Shown here piece by piece: positions 44,282 to 52,899 of a stretch of DNA of 64,000 bases. How positions within the stretch are numbered: the first letter of the stretch is position 1; each line of letters starts with the position of its first letter. The DNA is from Phenylobacterium sp. (GTDB lineage: Bacteria > Pseudomonadota > Alphaproteobacteria > Caulobacterales > Caulobacteraceae): the NCBI RefSeq assembly GCF_030693405.1, contig NZ_JAUYAW010000037.1:36435-100434 (forward strand). The letters are read 5' to 3'. The notes beneath the pieces were generated by a model. The model worked only from the letters and a program-made list of their open reading frames with translations. It searched no databases and was not told the DNA's origin. The translations under genes were made by a program, and so were the position numbers.

Positions 44282-44820
44282 TCCCGACCGCCGGCCTTCC
44301 GATAGGCCGAGCGGGCCTCAGCGATGGCGGCCTTGGCGGCCTTGCGGGCGTCAGCATGGGCGGCCCGGGCCTCGGTGATCTCAGCCTCAAGCTCTTCCTG
44401 CTTCCGGATGAGGGCCGCCTCATCCCGCGCCCAGGCCGCCTCAAGCGCCTCCAGCGCCGACTGGGCGGCGTCGAGCCGTCCCCGATCGGCGGGTGGTCTG
44501 GTCGGTCGCGGCTTGACGGCCTTGGCCCGGGCCATGCGAGGGCGGTCCTTGGCCGAGGAGGGCGGCGCCTCGGCCTGGGGCGTGGCCTCAAGCTCGAAGG
44601 GATCGCCGGTGCCCACCGCCCGCCTCAGCGGGATATCCGGATGCTCCAGGGCCGCGGCGATCGCCTGGGGATCCTCAGCGACCTTCGCATGGCCCGAGGC
44701 GAAAAGGTCCTGGCGAAGCCCCCAGGCCTTCAGGGCCGCCGGCTGGCTGGGGACGGCGACCACCGTGTCATAGAAGCCGATCTGGGCCTGGAACACCTTC
44801 AGCCTGCGGGCCCGGGCCAT
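44278..44820 (-). CDS. Ala-rich protein with C-terminal coiled coil, function unknown
   Basis: A 180-aa protein. The N-terminal 75 residues (MARARRLKVFQAQIGFYDTVVAVPSQPAALKAWG...) form a compact domain. A Pro/Arg-rich linker follows, then a long Ala/Glu/Lys coiled coil (about 110-175). Databases often label such proteins TolA-like because of composition, but no membrane helix or TolA C-terminal domain is present. The short N-terminal domain is the conserved part and its role is unknown. It lies 2 nt after the flavoprotein gene, so the two are co-transcribed. Confidence 0.8.
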   Translation of the reverse strand: MARARRLKVFQAQIGFYDTVVAVPSQPAALKAWGLRQDLFASGHAKVAEDPQAIAAALEHPDIPLRRAVGTGDPFELEATPQAEAPPSSAKDRPRMARAKAVKPRPTRPPADRGRLDAAQSALEALEAAWARDEAALIRKQEELEAEITEARAAHADARKAAKAAIAEARSAYRKAGGRD

Positions 44821-44822
44821 GG

Positions 44823-45677
44823 TCAGGCGCCGCGCAGGCGATTGTGCATCGCTGTCGCCGCGACGGCCGCCTCGCCCGCAGCGACCGCGATCTGATTGAG
44901 CCCCCGCACCACATCGCCGGCGGCATAGAGGCCCTCCACCGTGGTCATCTGGCGGCTGTCTACAAGCAGGCTTCCGCCTTCGTCCTGGAGAGCGCCGAGA
45001 CGGATGGCGAGCTCAGTCTGGCTGGCGCAACCCAGGGCCAGATAGAGGTGATCATACCGCGTCTCAGCGACGCCCGGCCGGCGGACGACCAGTTGGCCGC
45101 CGTCGAAGCGCAGATCCTCAAACCGCACCGCGCCCCCGTGTCCCCTGGAGGCCTCAAGGGTCAGGAGGGTGACGTCCTGGCTGTAGGTCTGAAGGAATCG
45201 AACCTCCCGGTCGCCGAGCGGTCCATCGGCCAACACCGCGATCCGGCGGTCGATGGCTTCAAAGGCGTCGCAGATGGGACAGATGCGCGCCACGCTGGCC
45301 AGGATGGCGGCCTCAATACCCTCGATCCCCGGCAGTCGATCCACCACCCCGGTCGCCAGGAGAACGGTGGCGGCGTTAATCCTCTGGTCGGCCGTCTCCA
45401 GGATGAAGGCGCCGTCCGTCCCGCGGATGTCGCCCACCCGGCCGGCTTCGAAAACCACGCCAAACGCCTCGGCCTGCTCGCGGAGACGCCGCAGCAGTTC
45501 GTCGCCGCCGACTCCATGCGGGAAGCCCGGCGTGTTGTGGCTCTCCGGAATCCAGGTCGCCCGCGAGGGACCGCCGTCCACCACCAGCACCCGGCGGCGG
45601 AAGCGGGCGAGATAGGTCGCAGCCGTCATCCCGGCCGGGCCAGCGCCGACAATGACCGCTTCAAACTCCAGGCTCAT
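44823..45677 (-). CDS. Thioredoxin-reductase-like FAD-dependent oxidoreductase
   Basis: A 284-aa flavoprotein of the thioredoxin reductase fold. The FAD motif is [17 protein letters not shown] (10-26), a redox CxxC is at C133/C136 in RICPICDAF, and the second FAD motif is GLYAAGDVV. The NAD(P)H motif is unusual: [18 protein letters not shown] replaces the usual GGGNSA-type loop. A true thioredoxin reductase is about 320 aa with a CATC centre, so this is a relative with an unknown partner. The ATG at 45677 starts directly at the FAD domain; a longer reading upstream has no domain support. Confidence 0.82.
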   Translation of the reverse strand: MSLEFEAVIVGAGPAGMTAATYLARFRRRVLVVDGGPSRATWIPESHNTPGFPHGVGGDELLRRLREQAEAFGVVFEAGRVGDIRGTDGAFILETADQRINAATVLLATGVVDRLPGIEGIEAAILASVARICPICDAFEAIDRRIAVLADGPLGDREVRFLQTYSQDVTLLTLEASRGHGGAVRFEDLRFDGGQLVVRRPGVAETRYDHLYLALGCASQTELAIRLGALQDEGGSLLVDSRQMTTVEGLYAAGDVVRGLNQIAVAAGEAAVAATAMHNRLRGA

Positions 45678-46031
45678 CGACGCTCTTCCCTGCCCGCCCC
45701 CGTGTCGGGTGAGAGGTCGACCAGGTCTGGACGCAGCGGGTTCATCCACCCGCAACGCACAAGCCCGCCCTTGGCGCCGCGATATGGCGAGCAAGGATTG
45801 ACCATGGCTGCCACAGGCTTCGCCTGGGACGCCTTTCGTGGTCCCGAGGACACGAGGTTGCGCACCTATTCCTCCGTCTCTCAGCGGAGCTTGCGCTGCG
45901 CCGCCCGCCCGAAACGGTCAGTTGTTGACCTCTGTCAAGAGATGCCCTGGCCCGTTGCGGTAAGCCTTGCCCGTCACGCAGTCCCTTCCAGCAGTCTCCC
46001 GTGACAGAGGTCGATCAGCGAGGATAGACGC
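45678..46031. other. Divergent intergenic region between flavoprotein and uspA genes
   Basis: These 354 nt hold no gene I can support. They carry the FixK/FNR-like box at 45925-45938 and a candidate -10 element TAAGCC at 45961-45966, which is where a class II activated promoter would place it. The promoter of the minus-strand flavoprotein gene should be near 45680-45760, but no clear elements are visible there. Confidence 0.6.
45925..45938 (+). promoter_or_regulatory. FixK/FNR-type box upstream of uspA
   Basis: TTGAC-CTCT-GTCAA is a perfect inverted repeat matching the FNR/FixK pattern (TTGA, N6, TCAA). A -10-like TAAGCC begins 22 nt downstream, so a start site near 45973 would put the box at about -41.5, the class II activator position. 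It predicts induction of uspA and probably the downstream ATPase gene under low oxygen. Confidence 0.6.
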
Positions 46032-46469
46032 ATGTATCAGCACATTCTCATCTCCACCGATGGCTCAGAGATCGCCCAGAAGGGCCTCGATCACGGGCTG
46101 GGCCTGGCGAAAAGTCTGGGCGCCCAGGCGACCATCATCGCCATCACAGAGCGCATGCCGGCCTATCCTGGGTTTGAGGGCCTGAATGAGGTCGTCTACG
46201 CAGACTTTGGCGCCGGCCAAAGAGAAGCGGCGGGAAAACTGCTCGCTGTCGCCAAGGCGGCGGCTGAACGCATGGGGGTCAAGGCGGACACCGTCCTCAT
46301 TGAAAACGCCCTGCCGGCCGACGCGATCGTTGACGTCGCCAAGACCCGCAACTGCGACCTCATCGCCATGGCGTCGCACGGTCGGCGCGGCGTCAGACGC
46401 CTCGTCCTGGGCAGCGTGACATCTGAGGTGCTCGCTCAGAGCCCGGTTCCGGTGCTCGTGATCCGCTGA
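46032..46469 (+). CDS. uspA: Universal stress protein, single domain
   Basis: A 145-aa USP with the full ATP-binding pattern: ILISTDGSEIA (residues 5-15), SHGRRGVRRLVLGSVTSEVL with the G-x2-G-x9-G-S/T loop near 118-135, and the final PVPVLVIR strand. Members bind ATP or AMP in the cytosol and support survival of growth arrest or oxygen limitation. It lies 87 nt before a P-type ATPase gene and downstream of a FixK-like box. AGGA precedes the ATG. Confidence 0.93.
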   Translation: MYQHILISTDGSEIAQKGLDHGLGLAKSLGAQATIIAITERMPAYPGFEGLNEVVYADFGAGQREAAGKLLAVAKAAAERMGVKADTVLIENALPADAIVDVAKTRNCDLIAMASHGRRGVRRLVLGSVTSEVLAQSPVPVLVIR

Positions 46470-46556
46470 CCAGGACCCAATGATGGACGCACGGATGTTT
46501 GCGTTGGACGCCAAGGGCTCCGTCAAGGCGTCGGCCCGCATCGACTGAGAGCCCCC

Positions 46557-49292
46557 ATGACTGAGCTGCCGCCCAGCATCGACTGGCACGCCACGAGCGA
46601 GCAGCACGCGCTTGAGGCGCTGGCCGTGTCGCGCGAAGGCCTGACGTCTTCGGCCGCTGCTGAACGACTTGCGCGCGCCGGGCCGAACCTCCTCCCGACA
46701 GCCAAGACCAGATCACCGCTGCGCCGTTTTCTGGCCCATTTCCACGATGTGCTGATTTACGTGCTGCTCGGCGCCGCCGCGCTCACCGCCGCCCTCGGGC
46801 ATTTCGTCGACACCGGCGTCATCATCGCCGTCGTCCTCGCCAACGCCGTCATCGGGTTCATTCAGGAGGGCCGCGCCGAACAGGCGATGAGCGCCATCCG
46901 CCAGATGCTCGCGCCGAAGTCCTCCGTCCTGCGCGACGGCGAGCGCCGCACCATCGACAGCGCCCTCCTGGCCCCTGGAGACATTGTATTGCTGGAGCCG
47001 GGCGAGAAGGTCCCGGCCGACCTCCGTCTGCTGGAGACCGCAGGGCTGCGCATCGAGGAAGCGATCCTGACGGGAGAATCCGTGCCGGTCGACAAACGGA
47101 CCGCGGCGGTCGCGTCTGCCGCCGCGGTCGGCGACCGGGCCAGCATGGCGTTCAGCGGCACACTGGTGGCGGCCGGGACAGGCCGGGGCGTCGTCGTCGC
47201 CACGGGTCCGTCGACTGAGATCGGTCGGATCAGCGGCCTGCTGTCGACGGTCGAGACCCTGACGACCCCGCTGGTGCGGCAGATGGACGGCTTTGCCCGC
47301 TGGCTGACGATCCTGATCCTGCTGATCGCCGCAGTCCTGCTCGCCTACGGCTACTTCGTCGGGCACATGCCCTTCGATGAGATGTTGATGATCGTGATCG
47401 GTCTAGCCGTCGCGGCCATCCCTGAAGGGCTGCCCGCGGTCCTGACCATCACCTTGGCGATCGGCGTTCAGGCGATGGCGCGGCGCAACGCCATCATCCG
47501 GCGATTGCCCGCCATCGAGACGCTTGGCTCAGTCTCTGTCATCTGCACCGACAAGACCGGCACGCTCACGCGAAACGAAATGATGGTCGCGACCTTGGCG
47601 ACCGCAGACCAGACCTATTCCGTCACCGGCGTGGGCTACGCCCCCGAAGGCGGCATCTGCGGGCGCGAGGCCGAAATCGACCCGGCCACCCATCCTCTCC
47701 TGCTCGAACTCGCCCGCGTAGCGGCCCTGTGCAATGACGCCGGCCTGCACTGTCAGGACGGTGACTGGAAGATCGAGGGCGACCCCATGGAGGGTGCGCT
47801 CAGGGCGCTCGCGGGCAAGATCGCCGGAGATGGGCCAGGCGCCTTCGCGGACTGGCGGCGCATCGACACCATCCCGTTCGACGCCGCGCACCGATACATG
47901 GCGGTGCTCAATGAGGATCCGGGCGGCCCGAGGTGGATGTCCGCCAAGGGCGCCCCGGAGCAGATCCTGCAGATGTGCGCCGCCCAGCTGCGGTCGGACG
48001 GGCAAACCGAAGCGCTAGACACCGACATCTGGCAAAGCCAGATCGACGCCATCGCGGCGCAGGGCCAGCGGGTGCTCGCTCTGGCCCGCCGCCAGGCGCC
48101 GGATGGCCAAGCCCATCTGAAGTCGGCCGATCTCGACGGTCACCTCGTGCTTGTCGGACTGGTCGGCCTGATCGACCCGCCGCGCCCGGAAGCCATCGCC
48201 GCAGTCGCCGAATGCCATGATGCAGGTATCCGCGTGAAGATGATCACCGGCGACCACGCCGGAACGGCTGCCGCCATCGCCCGCCAGATCGGTCTGCAGA
48301 ATGCTGATCGGGTGCTTACGGGCGCCATGCTTGAAAAGATGGACGACGCTGAACTGGCGAGCGTCGTGATCAACACCGACGTTTTCGCCAGAACGAGCCC
48401 AGAGCACAAGCTGCGGCTGGTGACGGCCCTCCAGTCCCACCAGCTGACCGTTGCGATGACCGGCGATGGGGTCAACGACGCGCCGGCGCTTAAGCGCGCC
48501 AATGCGGGCATCGCCATGGGCCAGAAGGGCAGCGAAGCGGCCAAGGAGGCCTCGGACCTCGTCCTCGCCGACGACAATTTCGCCTCGATCGCCGCCGCCG
48601 TCCGGGAAGGTCGCACGGTCTACGACAACATCAAGAAGGTGATCAGCTGGACCCTGCCGACCAATGCCGGTGAGTCGATGACGCTCATCGTGGCGCTGTT
48701 CCTCGGACTGGCGCTGCCGATCACGGCGATCCAGATCTTGTGGGTCAACCTGATCACCGCCGTCACACTCGGCGTCGCCCTGGCGTTCGAGCCGACGGAG
48801 CCGAACACGATGAAGCGCCCGCCGCGGCCCCGCAACGAGCCGCTTCTGACCGGGGAACTGATCTGGCACGTGGCCCTCGTCTCGATCCTGTTCCTTGCTG
48901 CGGTTTTCGGCATCTTCGCCTATGCCCTCGACAAGGGGCACTCGCCGGAGCTTGCACGCACGATGGCGCTCAACACCCTCGTGGTGCTGGAGATCTTCCA
49001 CCTCTTCTTCATCAGGAACATCTACGGCGCATCCCTGACCTGGAGGGGCCTGCGGGGCACACGGGTGATCTGGCTCTGCGTGACCACCATCACCCTCGCC
49101 CAATTCCTGGTGACCTATTTTCCGCCCCTGCAGCAGGTGTTCGGCACGCGGGCTGTGCCCCTGACCGACGGCATGCTCATCGTGGCGGTCGGCGCGGTCT
49201 TCTTCGCGATCATCGAGACCGAGAAGCAGCTTCGATTGGCCGTTCGCAGAACCGCGCGAACTGGCGTCTCAAACGGCCTGGCCGCCCACTAG
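46557..49292 (+). CDS. P2-type cation-transporting ATPase (CtpF/PacL-like)
   Basis: A 911-aa P-type ATPase. The N-terminal cation-ATPase domain is at 15-80, the actuator motif ILTGESVPVDK near 172-182, phosphorylated D332 in CTDKTGTLTRNE, a nucleotide domain at 345-600, and the hinge AMTGDGVNDAPALKRA near 635. Ten membrane segments are expected; M4 carries AAIPEGLPAVLTITLA. In M6, NLITAVTLGVALAFEP lacks the Asp of calcium pumps, so the ion may not be Ca2+. Sequence style is close to mycobacterial CtpF, a hypoxia-induced pump encoded beside a USP gene. The FixK-type box and flanking USP genes suggest a low-oxygen or dormancy role. Confidence 0.9.
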   Translation: MTELPPSIDWHATSEQHALEALAVSREGLTSSAAAERLARAGPNLLPTAKTRSPLRRFLAHFHDVLIYVLLGAAALTAALGHFVDTGVIIAVVLANAVIGFIQEGRAEQAMSAIRQMLAPKSSVLRDGERRTIDSALLAPGDIVLLEPGEKVPADLRLLETAGLRIEEAILTGESVPVDKRTAAVASAAAVGDRASMAFSGTLVAAGTGRGVVVATGPSTEIGRISGLLSTVETLTTPLVRQMDGFARWLTILILLIAAVLLAYGYFVGHMPFDEMLMIVIGLAVAAIPEGLPAVLTITLAIGVQAMARRNAIIRRLPAIETLGSVSVICTDKTGTLTRNEMMVATLATADQTYSVTGVGYAPEGGICGREAEIDPATHPLLLELARVAALCNDAGLHCQDGDWKIEGDPMEGALRALAGKIAGDGPGAFADWRRIDTIPFDAAHRYMAVLNEDPGGPRWMSAKGAPEQILQMCAAQLRSDGQTEALDTDIWQSQIDAIAAQGQRVLALARRQAPDGQAHLKSADLDGHLVLVGLVGLIDPPRPEAIAAVAECHDAGIRVKMITGDHAGTAAAIARQIGLQNADRVLTGAMLEKMDDAELASVVINTDVFARTSPEHKLRLVTALQSHQLTVAMTGDGVNDAPALKRANAGIAMGQKGSEAAKEASDLVLADDNFASIAAAVREGRTVYDNIKKVISWTLPTNAGESMTLIVALFLGLALPITAIQILWVNLITAVTLGVALAFEPTEPNTMKRPPRPRNEPLLTGELIWHVALVSILFLAAVFGIFAYALDKGHSPELARTMALNTLVVLEIFHLFFIRNIYGASLTWRGLRGTRVIWLCVTTITLAQFLVTYFPPLQQVFGTRAVPLTDGMLIVAVGAVFFAIIETEKQLRLAVRRTARTGVSNGLAAH

Positions 49293-49296
49293 TCAC

Positions 49297-49328
49297 AGGC
49301 CCTTAGCCTCGAAGCCATCGAGAGGCCT
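49297..49328. terminator. Weak bidirectional hairpin between convergent genes
   Basis: AGGCC (49297-49301) and CTCGA (49308-49312) pair with TCGAG (49318-49322) and GGCCT (49324-49328), forming an interrupted stem between the convergent ATPase and tandem-USP genes. There is no T-run, so terminator function is uncertain. Confidence 0.3.
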
Positions 49329-49395
49329 GAAGGAACGAGGTCGCCAGCGACTTGGACGGCGGATGTCGAAGACGCCACGGAGGCGCCGTGAGCTG

Positions 49396-50310
49396 TCAGC
49401 CGGACTTAGGCGGCGCGTCCCCGGACTGGGCGCGGGAGTCGCGGACCACAAGCACATCGGCAGGCGCATAGTCGAGAATTCGCCGGGCGACGCCCCCCAA
49501 CCGCTTCTCAAACACGCCCCCCTGTCCGTGGGAGCCGACCACGACAAGATCGACCTCTTTCTCTAGCATGTAGCGACGCACAGCCACTTCAGGTCGCCCC
49601 TGGTCAACCAGAGCCTTCACCCGCAGACAGGCCTCGGGGGCGAGGCCGGAACGCTCAATAAAGGCCACACAACCGCTCTTCTGGTCCGCCATCTGCTGGC
49701 GCTGATCTGGCAAACCGGGAGCCCCTTCGGTTGGAGCCTCGGCCACATAGAGCGCGGTAATCGGGGCGGTTGGAAAGAACCGGTCCGCCGTCGCCAAGGC
49801 CTGCCCTGACGACTCCGACAGGTCCGTCGCCACCAGGATCTCCTCATAGGGCCAGACACGGCTTTTCACGATCAGCAGGGGAACGGTGGTTCGCTGGGCG
49901 AGCTGCTCAACTGTTGAGCCCAGGACATGTCGCCCAAACGTCTCATCTCGCCCGACACCGGTGATGATCAATTCCGCAGCGACCTGTTGAGCCACGTCCT
50001 GAATGATCGACGCCGGATCACCTTCAATGATCCTGACCTCGGCTAAATCCGCAATCTCACCGAACTGGCGTCGGATCTGGGCCTCGGCCACGCTACGGCT
50101 GGCCGGAGGGCGCCGGCGATGCAGCGGATTCCAGGACTCAGAGGATTCATCAGGGTCATCGGGCTCGACCACGCTCAAAATGATCAGGCGTGAATTCCAC
50201 AGCTTGGCCAACTGTAGAGCGCGTTGCATCGCTCTGTCACAACGACTGCTGAGGTCCGTCGCCAAGATTATTGTCTGAGGCGGTGCACTTTTCTTGGCCA
50301 TATCGGCCAT
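49396..50310 (-). CDS. Tandem-domain universal stress protein
   Basis: A 304-aa protein made of two USP domains. Domain 1 is at about 10-155 (TIILATDLSSRCDRAMQ; TGVGRDETFGRHVLGSTVEQLAQ; VPLLIVK), domain 2 at about 158-290 (EILVATDLSESSGQALA; VVGSHGQGGVFEKRLGGVARRIL; ADVLVVR). Both keep the G-x2-G-x9-G loop, though domain 2 ends in GG rather than GS. Starting at 50310 places AAGAGGA 9 nt before the ATG; longer in-frame starts run into the promoter region. It is convergent with the ATPase gene and divergent from the phosphoketolase-like gene. Confidence 0.88.
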   Translation of the reverse strand: MADMAKKSAPPQTIILATDLSSRCDRAMQRALQLAKLWNSRLIILSVVEPDDPDESSESWNPLHRRRPPASRSVAEAQIRRQFGEIADLAEVRIIEGDPASIIQDVAQQVAAELIITGVGRDETFGRHVLGSTVEQLAQRTTVPLLIVKSRVWPYEEILVATDLSESSGQALATADRFFPTAPITALYVAEAPTEGAPGLPDQRQQMADQKSGCVAFIERSGLAPEACLRVKALVDQGRPEVAVRRYMLEKEVDLVVVGSHGQGGVFEKRLGGVARRILDYAPADVLVVRDSRAQSGDAPPKSG

Positions 50311-50372
50311 CTTATATGGTCCTCTTGGGGTCATTGATTGAAACCATTTTACACACACCATCCGACCAGCGT

Positions 50373-50386
50373 TTGATATTTCTCAG
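50373..50386. promoter_or_regulatory. Imperfect FixK/FNR-like box between tandem-USP and phosphoketolase-like genes
   Basis: TTGA-TATTTC-TCAG differs by one base from the TTGA-N6-TCAA pattern. It is positioned between two divergent genes of the presumed low-oxygen module, 63 nt from the USP start and 149 nt from the phosphoketolase-like start. Confidence 0.35.
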
Positions 50387-50417
50387 GGAGGCCGTTCAGA
50401 TCACATGCTGTTGTAGG

Positions 50418-50468
50418 CGGTGTGGCGGGTTTGCTTGGCCGTAACCCGCAAGGCTCGCCGCGACACCG
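50418..50468 (+). other. Nested hairpin in the leader of the phosphoketolase-like gene
   Basis: An inner stem GCGGGTT (50425-50431) with AACCCGC (50443-50449) lies within an outer pairing CGGTGT (50418-50423) with ACACCG (50463-50468). It ends 66 nt before the ATG and would fall in the 5' untranslated leader. Confidence 0.35.
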
Positions 50469-50534
50469 ATTGAGGGATTTCACCGTCGGCTACCGCGGAA
50501 GCCCGTCCAGAGCACCTGAGAGAGTGAGTCCGTC

Positions 50535-52883
50535 ATGAACGCCGAGCATTGGCAAAGAGGCTATGGGGTCATCCAGCATGCCCCAGAGACGCAGACCCGG
50601 GTCCTGCAACTGGTCGAACGCCTGCAGGGCCAGGGCCTCGACGGGACGGAAATCTACACCCTTCTGGCGGCCGCCGATCGGCTCGCAAGCGCGACCATGT
50701 GGACGGTCGTCCACATGACCTATGCGCAACGCGTGGACCTTTCGGGCGCGCCCTTGCCGGCCGACGCCTTCAAGGCCGCCCCTGAAGGCCATACCGGCGG
50801 AGCGCTGAATGTTGCTCCGGCCTATGTCGGATACCTTCTGGCGAATGCGCTGAGCGGCGCGACCCGCGGCTGGATCCTGGGCCAGGGTCACTGCGTCGCC
50901 GCGATCGAGGCGGCCAATGCGCTGGTCGACAATCTGTCGCCGGCGCAGCAGGGCCGCTACGGCCCCGATGAGGCCGGATTGAGCCGCCTTTGTGCGGACT
51001 TCTACAGCTATGCGATTGGCCAGGACGGCCGCCCAAGCGTTCCCCTCGGCAGCCATGTGAACCCCCACACCGCCGGAGGCGTGTCCGAAGGCGGCTATCT
51101 TGGGTTCGCCGAAGTCCAATATGTCCACATGCCCCTGCCGGGCGAGCGCCTGGTGGCCATACTGAGCGATGGCGCCTTTGAGGAGCAGCGCGGGAGCGAC
51201 TGGTCCGAGCGGTGGTGGCGGGCCGAGGACTGCGGCCTGGTGGCGCCGATCATGGTGCTCAACGGCCGGCGCATTGAGCAACGCACCGAGGTCGCGCAGG
51301 ACGGCGGCGCAGCCTGGCTCTGCCGCCATCTGGAGGTGAATGGGTTCGATCCGATCATCATCGACGGACGCGACCCCGCGGCCTATGCCTGGGCGATCAT
51401 CGAAGCTGAGCAGCGGCTCGTCCAGGCGTCGGCCGAGATCGCAGCGGGGCGCGCCGCCTATCCCGTGCGCCTGCCCTTCATCATCGCCTCCACCGTCAAG
51501 GGGTACGGCTTCCCGGGCGCTGGGACGAACGCGGCCCACAACCTGCCCCTGAACGGGGTTCCGCGCACCGACGAGGTTGCTCGCGCGGACTTCAATGCCG
51601 GCGCCTCAGCCCTGCACGTGCCGACCGACCTTCTCGCTGACGCCCGCGACAGCTTCCTGCGGCACGAGGCCCAAGGGCGGCCCAAGGAGCGGGATCATGT
51701 GATGGCGCACCGCAATCCCTCGGCGCCGTCGCTTCCGGCGTCCCTAGCCCCGTCGGCCGGACTGGCCTCGGCGATGGCTGAGGTCGACAAGTGGTTCATC
51801 GCGTTCGTACAGGCCAATCCTGAGCACCGCTTCAGGATCGGCAACCCCGACGAAATGCGCAGCAATCAGATGGGCGGATCCCTCGACCTGTTGAAGCACC
51901 GGGTCAACCGACCCGAGGCCGGTGCGGCGGAATCGACGACCGGCGCCGTTATCACCGCCCTCAATGAAGAGGCCGTGATCGGGGCGGCGCTTGGCAACAA
52001 GGGCGGGCTCAGTCTCGCAGTGTCCTACGAAGCCTTCGCCATGAAGATGCTGGGCGCGCTGCGCCAGGACATCATCTTCGCGCGGCAACAGATCGAGGCG
52101 GGCGCGCCGCCGCGTTGGATTGGCGTCCCCCTTATCGCGACCTCCCACACCTGGGAGAACGGGAAGAACCAGCAGTCCCATCAGGACCCGGCGATCGGAG
52201 AGGCCTTGCTGGGCGAGATGTCAGATGTTTCGCGGGTCATGTTTCCCATCGACGCAGCGACGGCGGTGGCGGCCCTGCGCGCCATCTATGCCGACAGGGG
52301 CGTCGTCGGCTGCATCATTGCGCCAAAGCGCGCCACACCCTGCCTGCTGACGTCGGCCCAGGCCCAGGCGGCGGTCGACAGTGGGGCTGTCGTGCTCGAA
52401 GCTGATGAGCAGGCGGACCTGCAACTGGTCGCGATCGGCGCCTACCAGCTCATTGAGGCCAGACGGGCCGCCGAACGCCTTCGCGAGTCGGGGCGCCGTG
52501 TGAGCGTCGCCTGCGTTCTGGAGCCCGGGCGGCTCCGTGTGGCCCGCGACGAGTATGAAGCCCGCTTTGTGCTGTCGGACGGCGAAGTCCAGGCGCTCTT
52601 CCCCCGCGACCTTCCGCGGGTCCTCATCACCCATACCCGGCCCGAACCCCTGCTCGGCGTGCTCCGGCGCCTTGATGGAGGGCCAGAGCGCCTGAGCGCG
52701 CACGGCTATATCAGTCGCGGCGGCACGCTGGATGTCGCCGGCATGCTGTTCGCCAACCGCTGCACCTGGGCGCACCTGGTGCTGTCCGCCGCGAAACTGC
52801 TCGACCTTCCTCTTGAGGAGGTGCTGCGGGCGGATGAGCAGGCCGCCGTCCTGGGGCGCGGCGACCCAGCGGCCCTCAGGTGA
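50535..52883 (+). CDS. Divergent phosphoketolase-family thiamine-diphosphate enzyme
   Basis: A 782-aa protein with the three-domain phosphoketolase layout. The N-terminal domain has RLASATMWTVVHMTY, ILGQGHCVAAIEAANAL, GSHVNPHTAGGVSEGGYLGF and LSDGAFEEQRGSDWSERWW. A central domain has RFRIGNPDEMRSNQMGGSLDLL and LAVSYEAFAMKML, then SHTWENGKNQQSHQDPAI and a C-terminal domain. Canonical motifs are changed: GPGHG to GQGHC, EGGELGY to EGGYLGF, and the GDGEAETGPL cofactor loop to SDGAFEEQRG. It may therefore not cleave xylulose 5-phosphate normally; relatives in databases are sometimes named xylulose 5-phosphate 3-epimerase. Its site in a low-oxygen module suggests fermentative carbon flow. The reaction is unproven. 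Confidence 0.82.
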   Translation: MNAEHWQRGYGVIQHAPETQTRVLQLVERLQGQGLDGTEIYTLLAAADRLASATMWTVVHMTYAQRVDLSGAPLPADAFKAAPEGHTGGALNVAPAYVGYLLANALSGATRGWILGQGHCVAAIEAANALVDNLSPAQQGRYGPDEAGLSRLCADFYSYAIGQDGRPSVPLGSHVNPHTAGGVSEGGYLGFAEVQYVHMPLPGERLVAILSDGAFEEQRGSDWSERWWRAEDCGLVAPIMVLNGRRIEQRTEVAQDGGAAWLCRHLEVNGFDPIIIDGRDPAAYAWAIIEAEQRLVQASAEIAAGRAAYPVRLPFIIASTVKGYGFPGAGTNAAHNLPLNGVPRTDEVARADFNAGASALHVPTDLLADARDSFLRHEAQGRPKERDHVMAHRNPSAPSLPASLAPSAGLASAMAEVDKWFIAFVQANPEHRFRIGNPDEMRSNQMGGSLDLLKHRVNRPEAGAAESTTGAVITALNEEAVIGAALGNKGGLSLAVSYEAFAMKMLGALRQDIIFARQQIEAGAPPRWIGVPLIATSHTWENGKNQQSHQDPAIGEALLGEMSDVSRVMFPIDAATAVAALRAIYADRGVVGCIIAPKRATPCLLTSAQAQAAVDSGAVVLEADEQADLQLVAIGAYQLIEARRAAERLRESGRRVSVACVLEPGRLRVARDEYEARFVLSDGEVQALFPRDLPRVLITHTRPEPLLGVLRRLDGGPERLSAHGYISRGGTLDVAGMLFANRCTWAHLVLSAAKLLDLPLEEVLRADEQAAVLGRGDPAALR

Positions 52884-52899
52884 CCCGGAACTTGGTCGC

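Noticed and set aside
45804..46004. 66-aa plus-strand frame with an AAGGA sequence before its ATG.
   Set aside because: Codon bias is not coding-like, the translation is Arg/Ser/Cys-mixed without structure, and it runs through the FixK-like box and promoter of uspA.
46480..46548. 22-codon micro-frame between uspA and the ATPase gene (MMDARMFALDAKGSVKASAR...).
   Set aside because: Too short to judge and no clear ribosome site beyond AGGA. It could be a leader peptide but cannot be supported from sequence alone.
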